A stretch of DNA of 44,707 bases, taken from Pseudomonadota bacterium. GTDB lineage: Bacteria; Pseudomonadota; Gammaproteobacteria; Burkholderiales; Burkholderiaceae_F. Under the pieces are notes generated by a model. The model was not told the origin of the DNA and made no database searches. It was given only the letters and a program-made list of their open reading frames with translations. The stretch lies in contig JAKAFN010000013.1 of the NCBI GenBank assembly GCA_021825945.1, positions 1 to 44,707 on the forward strand, written 5' to 3'. Position numbers and translations under genes: made by a program. Numbering within the stretch: the first letter of the stretch is position 1; every line of letters starts with the position of its first letter. This document shows positions 32,962-41,939 of the stretch, piece by piece.

Positions 32962-34594
32962 GTCGGGGGGCTTCCGGAATCATCTCGATCGCGTGGCACG
33001 GGCATGCCTCGAAGCAGACCGCGCAGCCGGTGCAGCGTTCGTATCGGAAGCGATAGCGCAGGCCGGTTCCCAGCTTGTCGATCGCTTGTTCGGGGCAAGC
33101 CGCGTAGCACTGGTCGCATTCGAAGCAGTTGCCGCAGGAATAGCAGCGCTGCGCCTCATAAATCGCGTCCCGCTCCCGCAGGCCGCTGACGACCTCCGCG
33201 AAATCGGCCGCGCGCGCCGCCGGCGGACGAACCGCCTGCTCGCGGCGTTCGGCGTCGCTGTAGATCGGCAGGTGGAGCATCCCGAAGGACACCACGGGAT
33301 GCTTGGCGGATGCCGGCTCGCTTCGTCCGCGCAGCCATGTGTCGATATGTCGCGCTGCCTTTTTGCCATGGCCCACCGAAACGGTGACGGTCCGTTCCTC
33401 GGCGATCATGTCGCCTCCCGCAAAGATTCCCGCGCAGCCGGTCATCATGTCGGGGCCCACCCGGACGGATCCGTCGGCGCCGAACGCGATGCCCGGCACG
33501 TTGCGGAGAAACCCGCTGTCCGGTTCCTGGCCCACCGCCAGGACGATCGCGTCCGCTTGCAGCGTTTCGAATCGTCCGGTCGGGCGCGGACGGCCATCGG
33601 CGTCGAGTTCCATCATCTCGACGGTGAGTTCGGAGCCCACCGCTTCCTTGATCGTGGTCAGCCAACGGATCCGGATTCCTTCCTCCACCGCCTCATCGGC
33701 TTCGAAGGCGCGCGCCGGCATGTGCGCCCGGTCGCGCCGGTAGACGATGAGTGTCTCCTCCGCCCCCAGGCGCTTCGCGGTGCGCGCCGCATCCATCGCG
33801 GTGTTGCCGCCGCCGTAGACCACGACGCGGCGGCCGAGCACCGGAGGTTCGCCGGCGGTGACGTCGTGCAGCAGGGAGACGGCATCGAGGACGCGCGCCG
33901 CATCGCGCGCCGGAATGTCGATGTGCTTGCCGACGCCGGCGCCGATCGCCAGAAAGACGGCATCGAACCTTCCGGCCTCGCGCTCGGCCAGCAGATCCTC
34001 GACCCGGTGTTCGGAGACGATGCGAACGCCCATCGCCTCGATCCGCCGGATCTCCTTGTGCAGGTCCTCGCGCGGCAGTCGATAGGCCGGGATGCCGAAG
34101 TGCATCATGCCGCCGGGCAGTCGGCCGGCATCCCGAATCTCCACGTCGTGGCCGAGGCATGCCAGATGGTAGGCCGCGGAAAGTCCGCTCGGGCCGGCGC
34201 CGACCACGAGCACGCGCTTTCCCGAGGGCGATGCCGCCCCGGGTAGTGGCCAGCCGGCGCTTGCGGCGAGGTCGCCGAGGAAGCGCTCGACGGCGTGGAT
34301 CGAAACCGCGCCGTCGACCTCGCGCCGATTGCAGCCGGTTTCGCAAGGGTGATAGCAGACCCGCCCGTGCACCGCCGGCAGCGGATTGTCGCGAACCAGC
34401 GCATGCCAGGCGTCGCGGTGGCGACCCGCCCGCGCGTGGGCCAGCCACGCCTGGATGTTCTCTCCCGAGGGACAGGCCTGATTACATGGGGGGAGCAGGT
34501 CGACATAGACCGGCCGGCGTTCGCGTACGGGTCCGGTCCCCGGTTCGGCAACGAGATCGACCGGCGACGTGAAGTCGGCGTGTTCTGCGGCCAT
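32954..34594 (-). CDS. GltD-like NAD(P)H-dependent FAD/iron-sulfur oxidoreductase
   Basis: The 546-residue flavoprotein has an N-terminal cysteine domain (C37, C41, C80, C84, C88) like that of glutamate synthase small subunit. An FAD Rossmann motif, GAGPSG (132-137), follows, then an NAD(P) site, GGGNTAMDAARTAKRLGAEE, and a second FAD motif, GIFAGGDM. The C-terminal tail, beginning YSCGNCFECDQCYAACP and followed by CTGCAVCFEACPCHA, can hold two 4Fe-4S clusters. Translational overlap with nifJ suggests it links the pyruvate oxidoreductase to NAD(P)H in place of a free ferredoxin. That role is inference; a GltD-type partner for glutamate synthase is unlikely because no gltB is adjacent. Confidence 0.85.
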   Translation of the reverse strand: MAAEHADFTSPVDLVAEPGTGPVRERRPVYVDLLPPCNQACPSGENIQAWLAHARAGRHRDAWHALVRDNPLPAVHGRVCYHPCETGCNRREVDGAVSIHAVERFLGDLAASAGWPLPGAASPSGKRVLVVGAGPSGLSAAYHLACLGHDVEIRDAGRLPGGMMHFGIPAYRLPREDLHKEIRRIEAMGVRIVSEHRVEDLLAEREAGRFDAVFLAIGAGVGKHIDIPARDAARVLDAVSLLHDVTAGEPPVLGRRVVVYGGGNTAMDAARTAKRLGAEETLIVYRRDRAHMPARAFEADEAVEEGIRIRWLTTIKEAVGSELTVEMMELDADGRPRPTGRFETLQADAIVLAVGQEPDSGFLRNVPGIAFGADGSVRVGPDMMTGCAGIFAGGDMIAEERTVTVSVGHGKKAARHIDTWLRGRSEPASAKHPVVSFGMLHLPIYSDAERREQAVRPPAARAADFAEVVSGLRERDAIYEAQRCYSCGNCFECDQCYAACPEQAIDKLGTGLRYRFRYERCTGCAVCFEACPCHAIEMIPEAPRHG

Positions 34595-34755
34595 GGCGGA
34601 AATCCGGTCGAGAGGCTTCCAAGGCGGAACGAGAGTTTGAGTGTAACCTCTTGCGCGCCGCCGGGGCTACCTGCCGGAGCGAGTCGCCACGCGCGGCTGG
34701 CCGAAGGTGTTGCGCAGTTCGCTCATCGGTGCATGCATGAACCTTGGAACGAAGA

Positions 34756-36366
<1,611 letters not shown>

Positions 36367-36440
36367 CGGCCGTCAACGCCGACCAGGGCATATCGGAGCG
36401 CGACGCGCGTAATGTAGGGCGGCCGACGCGGAGGTCGCTC

Positions 36441-36971
36441 ATGCGTTCCTTTCCTTTGTCGAAGGTCTACGCTTTGCTCGAACCGGGGCCGGTCGTGTTG
36501 TTGACGACCGAGTACGAGGGGCGATCGAACGTGATGACCCTTTCCTGGCAGACGATGGTCGAGTTCGAGCCGCCCCTGGTCGCCTGCGTCGTAGGGGACG
36601 GGAACTTCAGTTTCGCGGCGCTGCGGGCCACCCGGGAATGCGTGATCGCGTTGCCGGCGGCACGGCTCGCATCGAAGGTCGTGCGCGTCGGAAATTCGAG
36701 CGGGCGTGATCTGGACAAGTTCGCAGCGTTCGGACTCACGCCGCGGCCGGCGAAGCAGGTGCGCGCACCGCTGATCGAGGAGTGTTTCGCCAACCTGGAG
36801 TGCAGGGTGGTCGACACCCGGATGGTCAACCGGTACGATCTTTTCATCCTCGAAGTGGTGCAGGCTTGGCGCGATTCGGCGCAGGTCGATCCCAAGACCA
36901 TTCATCATCAAGGCTACGGCGTCTTCGTGCTCGACGGCCGGCGGATTCGGTTGCCGTCCCGCATGCGGTGA
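36441..36971 (+). CDS. Flavin reductase-like FMN-binding protein
   Basis: The 176-residue protein has the split-barrel flavin-reductase fold pattern: PGPVVLLTTEYEGRSNVMTLSW near residues 13-34, a PPLVACVVGDGNFSF strand and a later FANLECRVVD strand. Such proteins bind FMN and either reduce free flavin for a monooxygenase or act alone; no partner monooxygenase is nearby. GGAGG lies 6 bases before the ATG. It is the last gene with core-like composition before the island. Confidence 0.82.
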   Translation: MRSFPLSKVYALLEPGPVVLLTTEYEGRSNVMTLSWQTMVEFEPPLVACVVGDGNFSFAALRATRECVIALPAARLASKVVRVGNSSGRDLDKFAAFGLTPRPAKQVRAPLIEECFANLECRVVDTRMVNRYDLFILEVVQAWRDSAQVDPKTIHHQGYGVFVLDGRRIRLPSRMR

Positions 36972-36989
36972 CCGGAATTCGCGTGGTCA

Positions 36990-37360
36990 TGACGTGGCTT
37001 CAGTGATAAGTGGATTCGTGGCTGGTTGGGACGGCGCGGAATTGTCCGCGGCGGCGGACGCCGCTTGCGACGAACGACCGACGCGGTGGGCAACTCGGGG
37101 CGCACCGGCTCACACTCTGCGGCCTGCCGGAGCCTTGGCAATGCGTCGCAGTAGGCCTGCAACGGCGTGAGGTTCTGGCTCCCCGGCTGATGTTCAGAAT
37201 CTGGGCTTGGCGCGACACGGACGATTCGTGGTTGCGGTCGATCATGGCTTGGTGCTCAGCAATCCCGCTTTGTTGAGCGGGCGTTCTAAACGTTCTAAAA
37301 AATCGAGCGCAAGAGCCTGCTGTCCGATTTTGCGTGCAGGAGGGGAGTCAGATCCACCGG
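36990..37360 (-). mobile_element. Decayed IS3-family insertion sequence remnant
   Basis: Reading the minus strand, a fragment ending LNKAGLLSTKP followed by a stop (37249-37300) matches the C-terminus of IS3 orfA. Just upstream LTPLLHAK and IGQQALALDFLER lie in different frames, as if one A was lost from a run near 37328-37331. The orfA stop overlaps an ATG at 37245 beginning MIDRNHESSVSRQAQILNIS, which looks like an IS3 orfB N-terminus. About 23 codons later the sequence jumps, in another frame, to LTPLQAYCDALPRLRQAA and NQPRIHLS, which look like an orfB C-terminus. Most of the transposase is therefore deleted. Inverted ends and target duplication were not found. Confidence 0.7.
37282..37299. 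repeat. Tandem 9-base direct repeat (CGTTCTAAA x2)
   Basis: Two perfect adjacent copies lie inside the IS3 orfA remnant. On the minus strand they read as a duplicated Leu-Glu-Arg triplet, so a slippage duplication in a dead gene explains them. Confidence 0.7.
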
Positions 37361-37640
37361 CTCCGGACCATGCGTGCGCCGTGCGCGCCGCGCCGACTTC
37401 TCTACAGCCATCCATTCCATCACTCCTCGCCGGCGCTTCCCCCGACCGGCATATTGCCCGGAGTCTCCACGTATCGCATCGTTCCGATTTCCGCGGTTAC
37501 TTCTCTGCCAGGGGCTGTGCGGGTCGCGGAAATATCCCTTGCACTTCGAGCAGATACCCGACCCTGGCAACACAGAGGCTGCACCGATAACCGTGGGTGG
37601 CTGCATGAGCGCAGCAACGATCACCTTGCCGCGCGCGGGG
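37361..37640. other. Non-coding stretch between IS remnant and dab promoter
   Basis: No gene that I can support. A minus-strand frame of 110 codons covers it but shows no family I recognise; part of it may be further orfA remnant. No tRNA or clear repeat is visible. Confidence 0.5.
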
Positions 37641-37743
37641 GTTCGTATTTATAGAAATAAATCTCGTTGTAATTTTATTCTATTGGAGTAAATGTATAGA
37701 TATCGCTACAGTCGATTCACGTATTCAATCGAAGGAGGTCGCG
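37641..37743 (+). promoter_or_regulatory. AT-rich control region of the dab cluster
   Basis: Bases 37641-37700 contain only 14 G or C, in sharp contrast to the flanks. A perfect palindrome, ATTTAT-AGAA-ATAAAT, lies at 37647-37662. TTGTAA at 37667-37672 and TATAGA at 37695-37700 are promoter-like hexamers but 22 bases apart, so I do not assign an exact promoter. AGGAGG at 37733-37738 is a strong ribosome binding site for dabB. A CbbR-type regulator could bind here; this is inference from the CbbR gene at 43663. Confidence 0.6.
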
Positions 37744-39453
37744 ATGCTCGAAGGTTCCGCTCAAACATGGCTTACCGGTGCATGGCTTGCGTTCACACCG
37801 GTTGGTTTATTGTTGGCCGCCCTACCGGAGGTCAAAGCCACTCGCCAATCGGCTCTCGCCGCACGGCAGCGGGTCCGCCTCGGTGCTATCTGGGCCTTGT
37901 GCGCAGCCTTGTTGGCAGATCTCAGTTTTGCCATGGGATCCCACGGCAGCCCTGCGATCAACATTCCGTTGATCGGCCTTCGATTCCCTTTTTCCCTCTC
38001 CATCGAAGTCAATTGGCTAACCTTGGTGCTCACCACCTTAGTCGTCTTCGTGATCACCATAATTGCCCAATACAGCGTGCAGTATTTGGATGGCGATCCG
38101 CAGCAGGCGCGCTTTTTCCGCCTCTTGGGGTTTACCGGAGGCTTCTTCTTGGTGGTCGTTGTGGCGGGAAACCTGGGACTTTTCACCCTGGGCATCATCG
38201 CAACGGGGTTTAGCCTGCACAAGCTGCTCAAGTTTTACAGCGAGCGCCCAAAGGCAATTATGGCAACCCACAAAAAATCGCTATTCAGTCGTACGGCGGA
38301 TCTATGTCTCGTAGGGTCGACCGTGCTGGTTGGACAGAATATCGGGAGTTTGCAATTCGATGCCATCAGAAGATTTGCCGAGCAGGCGGGGAGCATCCCT
38401 ACCTCTTTGCAGTTCGCGGCATGGTTGATCGTGCTCGCCGTAATTCTCAAAAGTGCACACTTCCCCTTCCAGGGGTGGTTGATCCAGGTCATGGAAGCTC
38501 CTACGCCGGTCTCCGCTTTGATGCATGCAGGGGTGGTCTACAGCGGCGCCATCGTTGCCTTGCGGACCAGTCCTCTACTGGTTCGGGTTCCCGATACCCT
38601 GATCTTCCTGGCAGCGGTAGGGCTCATGACCGTCGTCGTTGCCTCCTTGGTGATGACCACCCAAGCGGCAGTCAAGTCCATGCTGGCTTGGTCAACCACG
38701 GCGCAACTTGGCTACATGTCTTTGGAGCTTGGACTAGGGCTCTTCCCCCTGGCGCTTCTCCACCTGATCGGACACTCCCTGTATAAGGCCCACGCGTTTT
38801 TGTCTTCTGGCAGCGTCACTGATCAACTGCGACAGGTTCCACCTGGTGCGAAAAAGATTCCCAGTCTGGGTAGTTGGCTGCTGGCGGTGGTTCTGGGGGT
38901 TTTGATTTCCGGCGGTAGCGCTTCGATATTCGGAAATAACCCACTAACAGATCCAACATGGTCTGCCCTGGTGATCATTGTTGCCGTCGCGATATCGCAA
39001 ATCCTGATCAAAGGATTTCAATTCGATTCCCTGACGGATCGTTTGGTGGCGGTTTTCGTGGCCATGGCCATGAGCTTGACGTACCTGGCGCTACATACCC
39101 TCTTTGTCCTTGGCTTTAGCCGGGATACTGCCGTGATCACGGCAGTGGGCGGCTCTGTTTACAGAGCTTTGGTCTGGGCCGCCGCGGGGAGTTTCCTTTT
39201 TTTGGGTTGGATGCAGGGTCCAGGGCAGGCTTTGCTGCCCGAGAGGATCCGATTCGCCCTGTTTACTCACTTATATAACGGGCTGTACGTCGATTACTGG
39301 GTTGACCAATTCTCCCACCGTTTCTGGTCAGAGAAAGTGGGGGTCGAGTTGCCCAGAAAGAACCTCGCAGTAGAGTCCTTGGAATCGATAGCCAAAAATC
39401 GTGATGTCGCTCAAATTTCGGATGTTATCAATCACGCTGGAGGTGTCCGATGA
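37744..39453 (+). CDS. dabB: DabB: membrane subunit of DAB dissolved inorganic carbon pump (NuoL/MrpA-like)
   Basis: The 569-residue polytopic membrane protein belongs to the proton-conducting antiporter-like family of NuoL. The family signature is present as LKSAHFPFQGWL (K236, H239) and MEAPTPVSALMHAG (250-263), and a second conserved region is HSLYKAHAFLSSGS. In DAB pumps known from Halothiobacillus this subunit is thought to carry cations and energise DabA for CO2-to-bicarbonate conversion. It has 14 or so hydrophobic segments, fewer residues than NuoL (about 613), and no nuo genes nearby. The ATG at 37744 follows AGGAGG by 5 bases, and its stop overlaps the dabA start as ATGA. Confidence 0.9.
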   Translation: MLEGSAQTWLTGAWLAFTPVGLLLAALPEVKATRQSALAARQRVRLGAIWALCAALLADLSFAMGSHGSPAINIPLIGLRFPFSLSIEVNWLTLVLTTLVVFVITIIAQYSVQYLDGDPQQARFFRLLGFTGGFFLVVVVAGNLGLFTLGIIATGFSLHKLLKFYSERPKAIMATHKKSLFSRTADLCLVGSTVLVGQNIGSLQFDAIRRFAEQAGSIPTSLQFAAWLIVLAVILKSAHFPFQGWLIQVMEAPTPVSALMHAGVVYSGAIVALRTSPLLVRVPDTLIFLAAVGLMTVVVASLVMTTQAAVKSMLAWSTTAQLGYMSLELGLGLFPLALLHLIGHSLYKAHAFLSSGSVTDQLRQVPPGAKKIPSLGSWLLAVVLGVLISGGSASIFGNNPLTDPTWSALVIIVAVAISQILIKGFQFDSLTDRLVAVFVAMAMSLTYLALHTLFVLGFSRDTAVITAVGGSVYRALVWAAAGSFLFLGWMQGPGQALLPERIRFALFTHLYNGLYVDYWVDQFSHRFWSEKVGVELPRKNLAVESLESIAKNRDVAQISDVINHAGGVR

Positions 39454-41876
39454 GTACAAGTAAAGGAATCTCTGATTCCGCTGCGATGTTCGATAGAGTG
39501 ATTCGGCGGATCGCGCCGGTCTGGCCGCTGGACAGCTTTGTCGCGGTGAATCCGTACTGGGGTTTTGCCGATGAGGTATTTGCAGATGCGGCTGCACACC
39601 TGCAAGGTACCTTTGGTGAGCGCGTGATCATGGACCGGCGCTGGTACGCGGAACTGCTGCAAAGCGGCAAGCTTTCGATGGCAGACATCCTGCAAGCCGG
39701 CGCGGACTTGGGGCTCAACCACGAAGAAGAGGACTGGAGAGAATATCTGCGGCAGCGGTCTGAGCTTCCGATGCGCCTTCCCCGCCTGCCTGAGCTGATG
39801 AATCGGCAAGGGCGTGCGTCTTTTTCGGAGTATGTGGTCGAGCAGATCAGTCGCTTCCTCGCCGCGTATTTCGATCAAGGGCAGTCACTCTGGCCGCTCC
39901 CCAAGAGCAAGGGGCAGGGATTGTTCGGGACCTGGCGGCAATACACGCTGGCCGACCGCAGTCTCAACTCCATGGGGCTCATGAAAGCCAAGTCTCAACT
40001 CTTGGCATTGTCGCCGGTTAGTTCACTGGCAAGGGAGTGGGCGCTAAAAAGCCTCCAAGTCCCAGAGGCCGCCGGAGAGTCCTACTTGCTGGTGTTGCTC
40101 AAGTCCATTGGTGGCTGGGCGAGTTGGTGCCGGTATCTGCTCTGGCAGGCAGAGATGCGAGGGGAGAGTAATGAGGATCTCCTGGATCTCTTGACCATTC
40201 GAATGGTCTGGGAGGCTTTGCTACTCCAGAATGCCAAGCCCGAGGTTCAAGAGCGTTGGCGCAAGCAGATCTGGGGATGGATTCTGGATGACAAAGATGC
40301 GGATCGTGAGGATGCCCTGCGAGGGGAAGCCCTTTTGCGTGCTACGGAGATCGCCTATCGCCGCCAGGTGGCAGGCAGCATTCGGCATGCACCTCCGAAG
40401 AAAAAAAGAACGAGCGCGAGATTGACTCCCCGGGTGCAAGCGGCGTTTTGCATAGACGTGCGTTCCGAGGTTTTCCGTCGCCACCTCGAGGCAGCGATGC
40501 CTGACCTGGAGACCGTTGGATTTGCGGGTTTCTTCGGTGTGCTCCTAGACTATCAACGCCAGGGGGACGTGGCGGCCCGCACGCAATCGCCTGTTCTGCT
40601 GAATCCCAGCGTGCACGTGCGGGAAGACAGCCCTACACGAGTCGCAGAAATGCGATTTCGCAGGCTGCGCAGGGCCTCGGAGTGGAAACACTTCAAGCTT
40701 TCCGCGGCATCGTGTTTCACCTTCGTAGAGACGGCGGGGCTTTCGTATATCGGACGCTTGCTTGCCGACACCCTGGGCTGGCACCGTCCCTCTTTGCCGC
40801 CCGATGAAGCAGGGCTGCGTGAGGAAGAACGCGTACAACTACAGTGCGTGCTCCCACCATCCCTGACCTTGGATGAACGGGTGGCGATGGCTGAATTCAT
40901 CCTCACGGGACTGGGCTTGAACCGCGGCGGAGTGGCTCCGATCGTCCTTCTCGCAGGACACGGCAGCTCCACGACCAACAACCCCCACCGGGCGGGACTC
41001 GACTGTGGGGCGTGTGCCGGGCAGACGGGCGAGGTGAACGCCAAGGTCGCGGCCAGTCTTCTCAACGACCCCAAGGTTCGCGAGGCGCTGGTAGCTAAGG
41101 GATGGGACCTGGATCCGAGCACCTGCTTCTTGCCGGCACTTCATGACACCACCACGGATGAGGTGCGTCTATTGGGTGGTCTGAACGATCCGCGTTTGGA
41201 TGCAAAGCTCCTGGCCGAGCTACAAGCGGCTTTGGAGCAGGCGGGCAGTCTGACTCGGGTGGAGCGGATGCTGCGGCTTGATCCGGACCTCCGGGACCCC
41301 CAGACTGTGGCACGGAATACCATCGCTCGTGGTCGTGACTGGTCCCAGGTCCGTCCCGAATGGGCCTTGGCCGGCAATGCCGCCTTCATCGCTGCACCCC
41401 GCTGGCGTACCCGAGAGATAAACCTTGGCGGAAGGGCCTTCCTGCATGACTACGATGCCACCAAGGATCCGGATTTTGGCGTACTGACCTTGATCATGAC
41501 TGCCCCGTTGGTCGTGGCCAACTGGATCAACATGCAGTATTACGGATCTGTCGTCGATAACCAGCGCCAAGGTTGTGGTAATAAAGTATTACACAACGTC
41601 GTAGGCGGTACCTTGGGTGTATTGGAGGGCAACGGCGGCGATCTGCGTATCGGATTGTCGGAGCAGTCCCTGCGCGACAGCAACAGCGGGTTGCAACACG
41701 AGCCTCTGCGCCTGTCGGCCTTCATCGAGGCGCCCACCGAGGCCATGGATCGCGTCATTGCTGGAAACCATGTCCTGGGCCAACTGGTAAACAATCGTTG
41801 GTTGTCCGTGCTGCAGATCGCCCCCGATGGCCGCATCTGGGAACGGAGAACTGCCGGCGAGTGGGCTCCCCTGTAA
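39450..41876 (+). CDS. dabA: DabA: zinc carbonic-anhydrase-like subunit of DAB pump (UPF0753/DUF2309)
   Basis: The 808-residue protein is the cytoplasmic partner of DabB. The predicted zinc site is visible: C334 and D336 in FCIDVRSEVFRRH, H504 in LAGHGSS and C519 in LDCGACAGQ. The spacing (C-x-D, then 168 residues to H, then 15 to C) closely mirrors C351, D353, H524 and C539 of the Halothiobacillus enzyme. DAB complexes accumulate bicarbonate by vectorial CO2 hydration. The intact catalytic set suggests a working pump. The start overlaps the dabB stop by 4 bases, and a GC hairpin follows the stop codon. Confidence 0.93.
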   Translation: MSTSKGISDSAAMFDRVIRRIAPVWPLDSFVAVNPYWGFADEVFADAAAHLQGTFGERVIMDRRWYAELLQSGKLSMADILQAGADLGLNHEEEDWREYLRQRSELPMRLPRLPELMNRQGRASFSEYVVEQISRFLAAYFDQGQSLWPLPKSKGQGLFGTWRQYTLADRSLNSMGLMKAKSQLLALSPVSSLAREWALKSLQVPEAAGESYLLVLLKSIGGWASWCRYLLWQAEMRGESNEDLLDLLTIRMVWEALLLQNAKPEVQERWRKQIWGWILDDKDADREDALRGEALLRATEIAYRRQVAGSIRHAPPKKKRTSARLTPRVQAAFCIDVRSEVFRRHLEAAMPDLETVGFAGFFGVLLDYQRQGDVAARTQSPVLLNPSVHVREDSPTRVAEMRFRRLRRASEWKHFKLSAASCFTFVETAGLSYIGRLLADTLGWHRPSLPPDEAGLREEERVQLQCVLPPSLTLDERVAMAEFILTGLGLNRGGVAPIVLLAGHGSSTTNNPHRAGLDCGACAGQTGEVNAKVAASLLNDPKVREALVAKGWDLDPSTCFLPALHDTTTDEVRLLGGLNDPRLDAKLLAELQAALEQAGSLTRVERMLRLDPDLRDPQTVARNTIARGRDWSQVRPEWALAGNAAFIAAPRWRTREINLGGRAFLHDYDATKDPDFGVLTLIMTAPLVVANWINMQYYGSVVDNQRQGCGNKVLHNVVGGTLGVLEGNGGDLRIGLSEQSLRDSNSGLQHEPLRLSAFIEAPTEAMDRVIAGNHVLGQLVNNRWLSVLQIAPDGRIWERRTAGEWAPL

Positions 41877-41881
41877 CAGTT

Positions 41882-41905
41882 CCGGGTCGGGTTCGCCCGG
41901 CCCGG
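41882..41905 (+). terminator. UUCG-loop hairpin after dabA (partial terminator or processing site)
   Basis: A 10-base-pair stem with one G-U pair (41882-41891 with 41896-41905) is closed by a TTCG tetraloop, 5 bases after the dabA stop. Only TGTTG follows, so strong intrinsic termination is unlikely. It may stabilise the dabBA message or lower read-through into the next gene. Confidence 0.6.
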
Positions 41906-41939
41906 TGTTGCCAAAGGCTACCCGGTTTAGGAGGTCGTG

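Noticed and set aside
31309..33189. Long plus-strand frame across nifJ
   Set aside because: Shadow of nifJ; the minus strand carries ferredoxin and thiamine diphosphate motifs.
37264..37281. Small hairpin CCCGCT...AGCGGG as a terminator for the flavin-reductase-like gene
   Set aside because: It is about 300 bases past the stop, has no T-run on the plus strand, and lies inside the orfA coding remnant.
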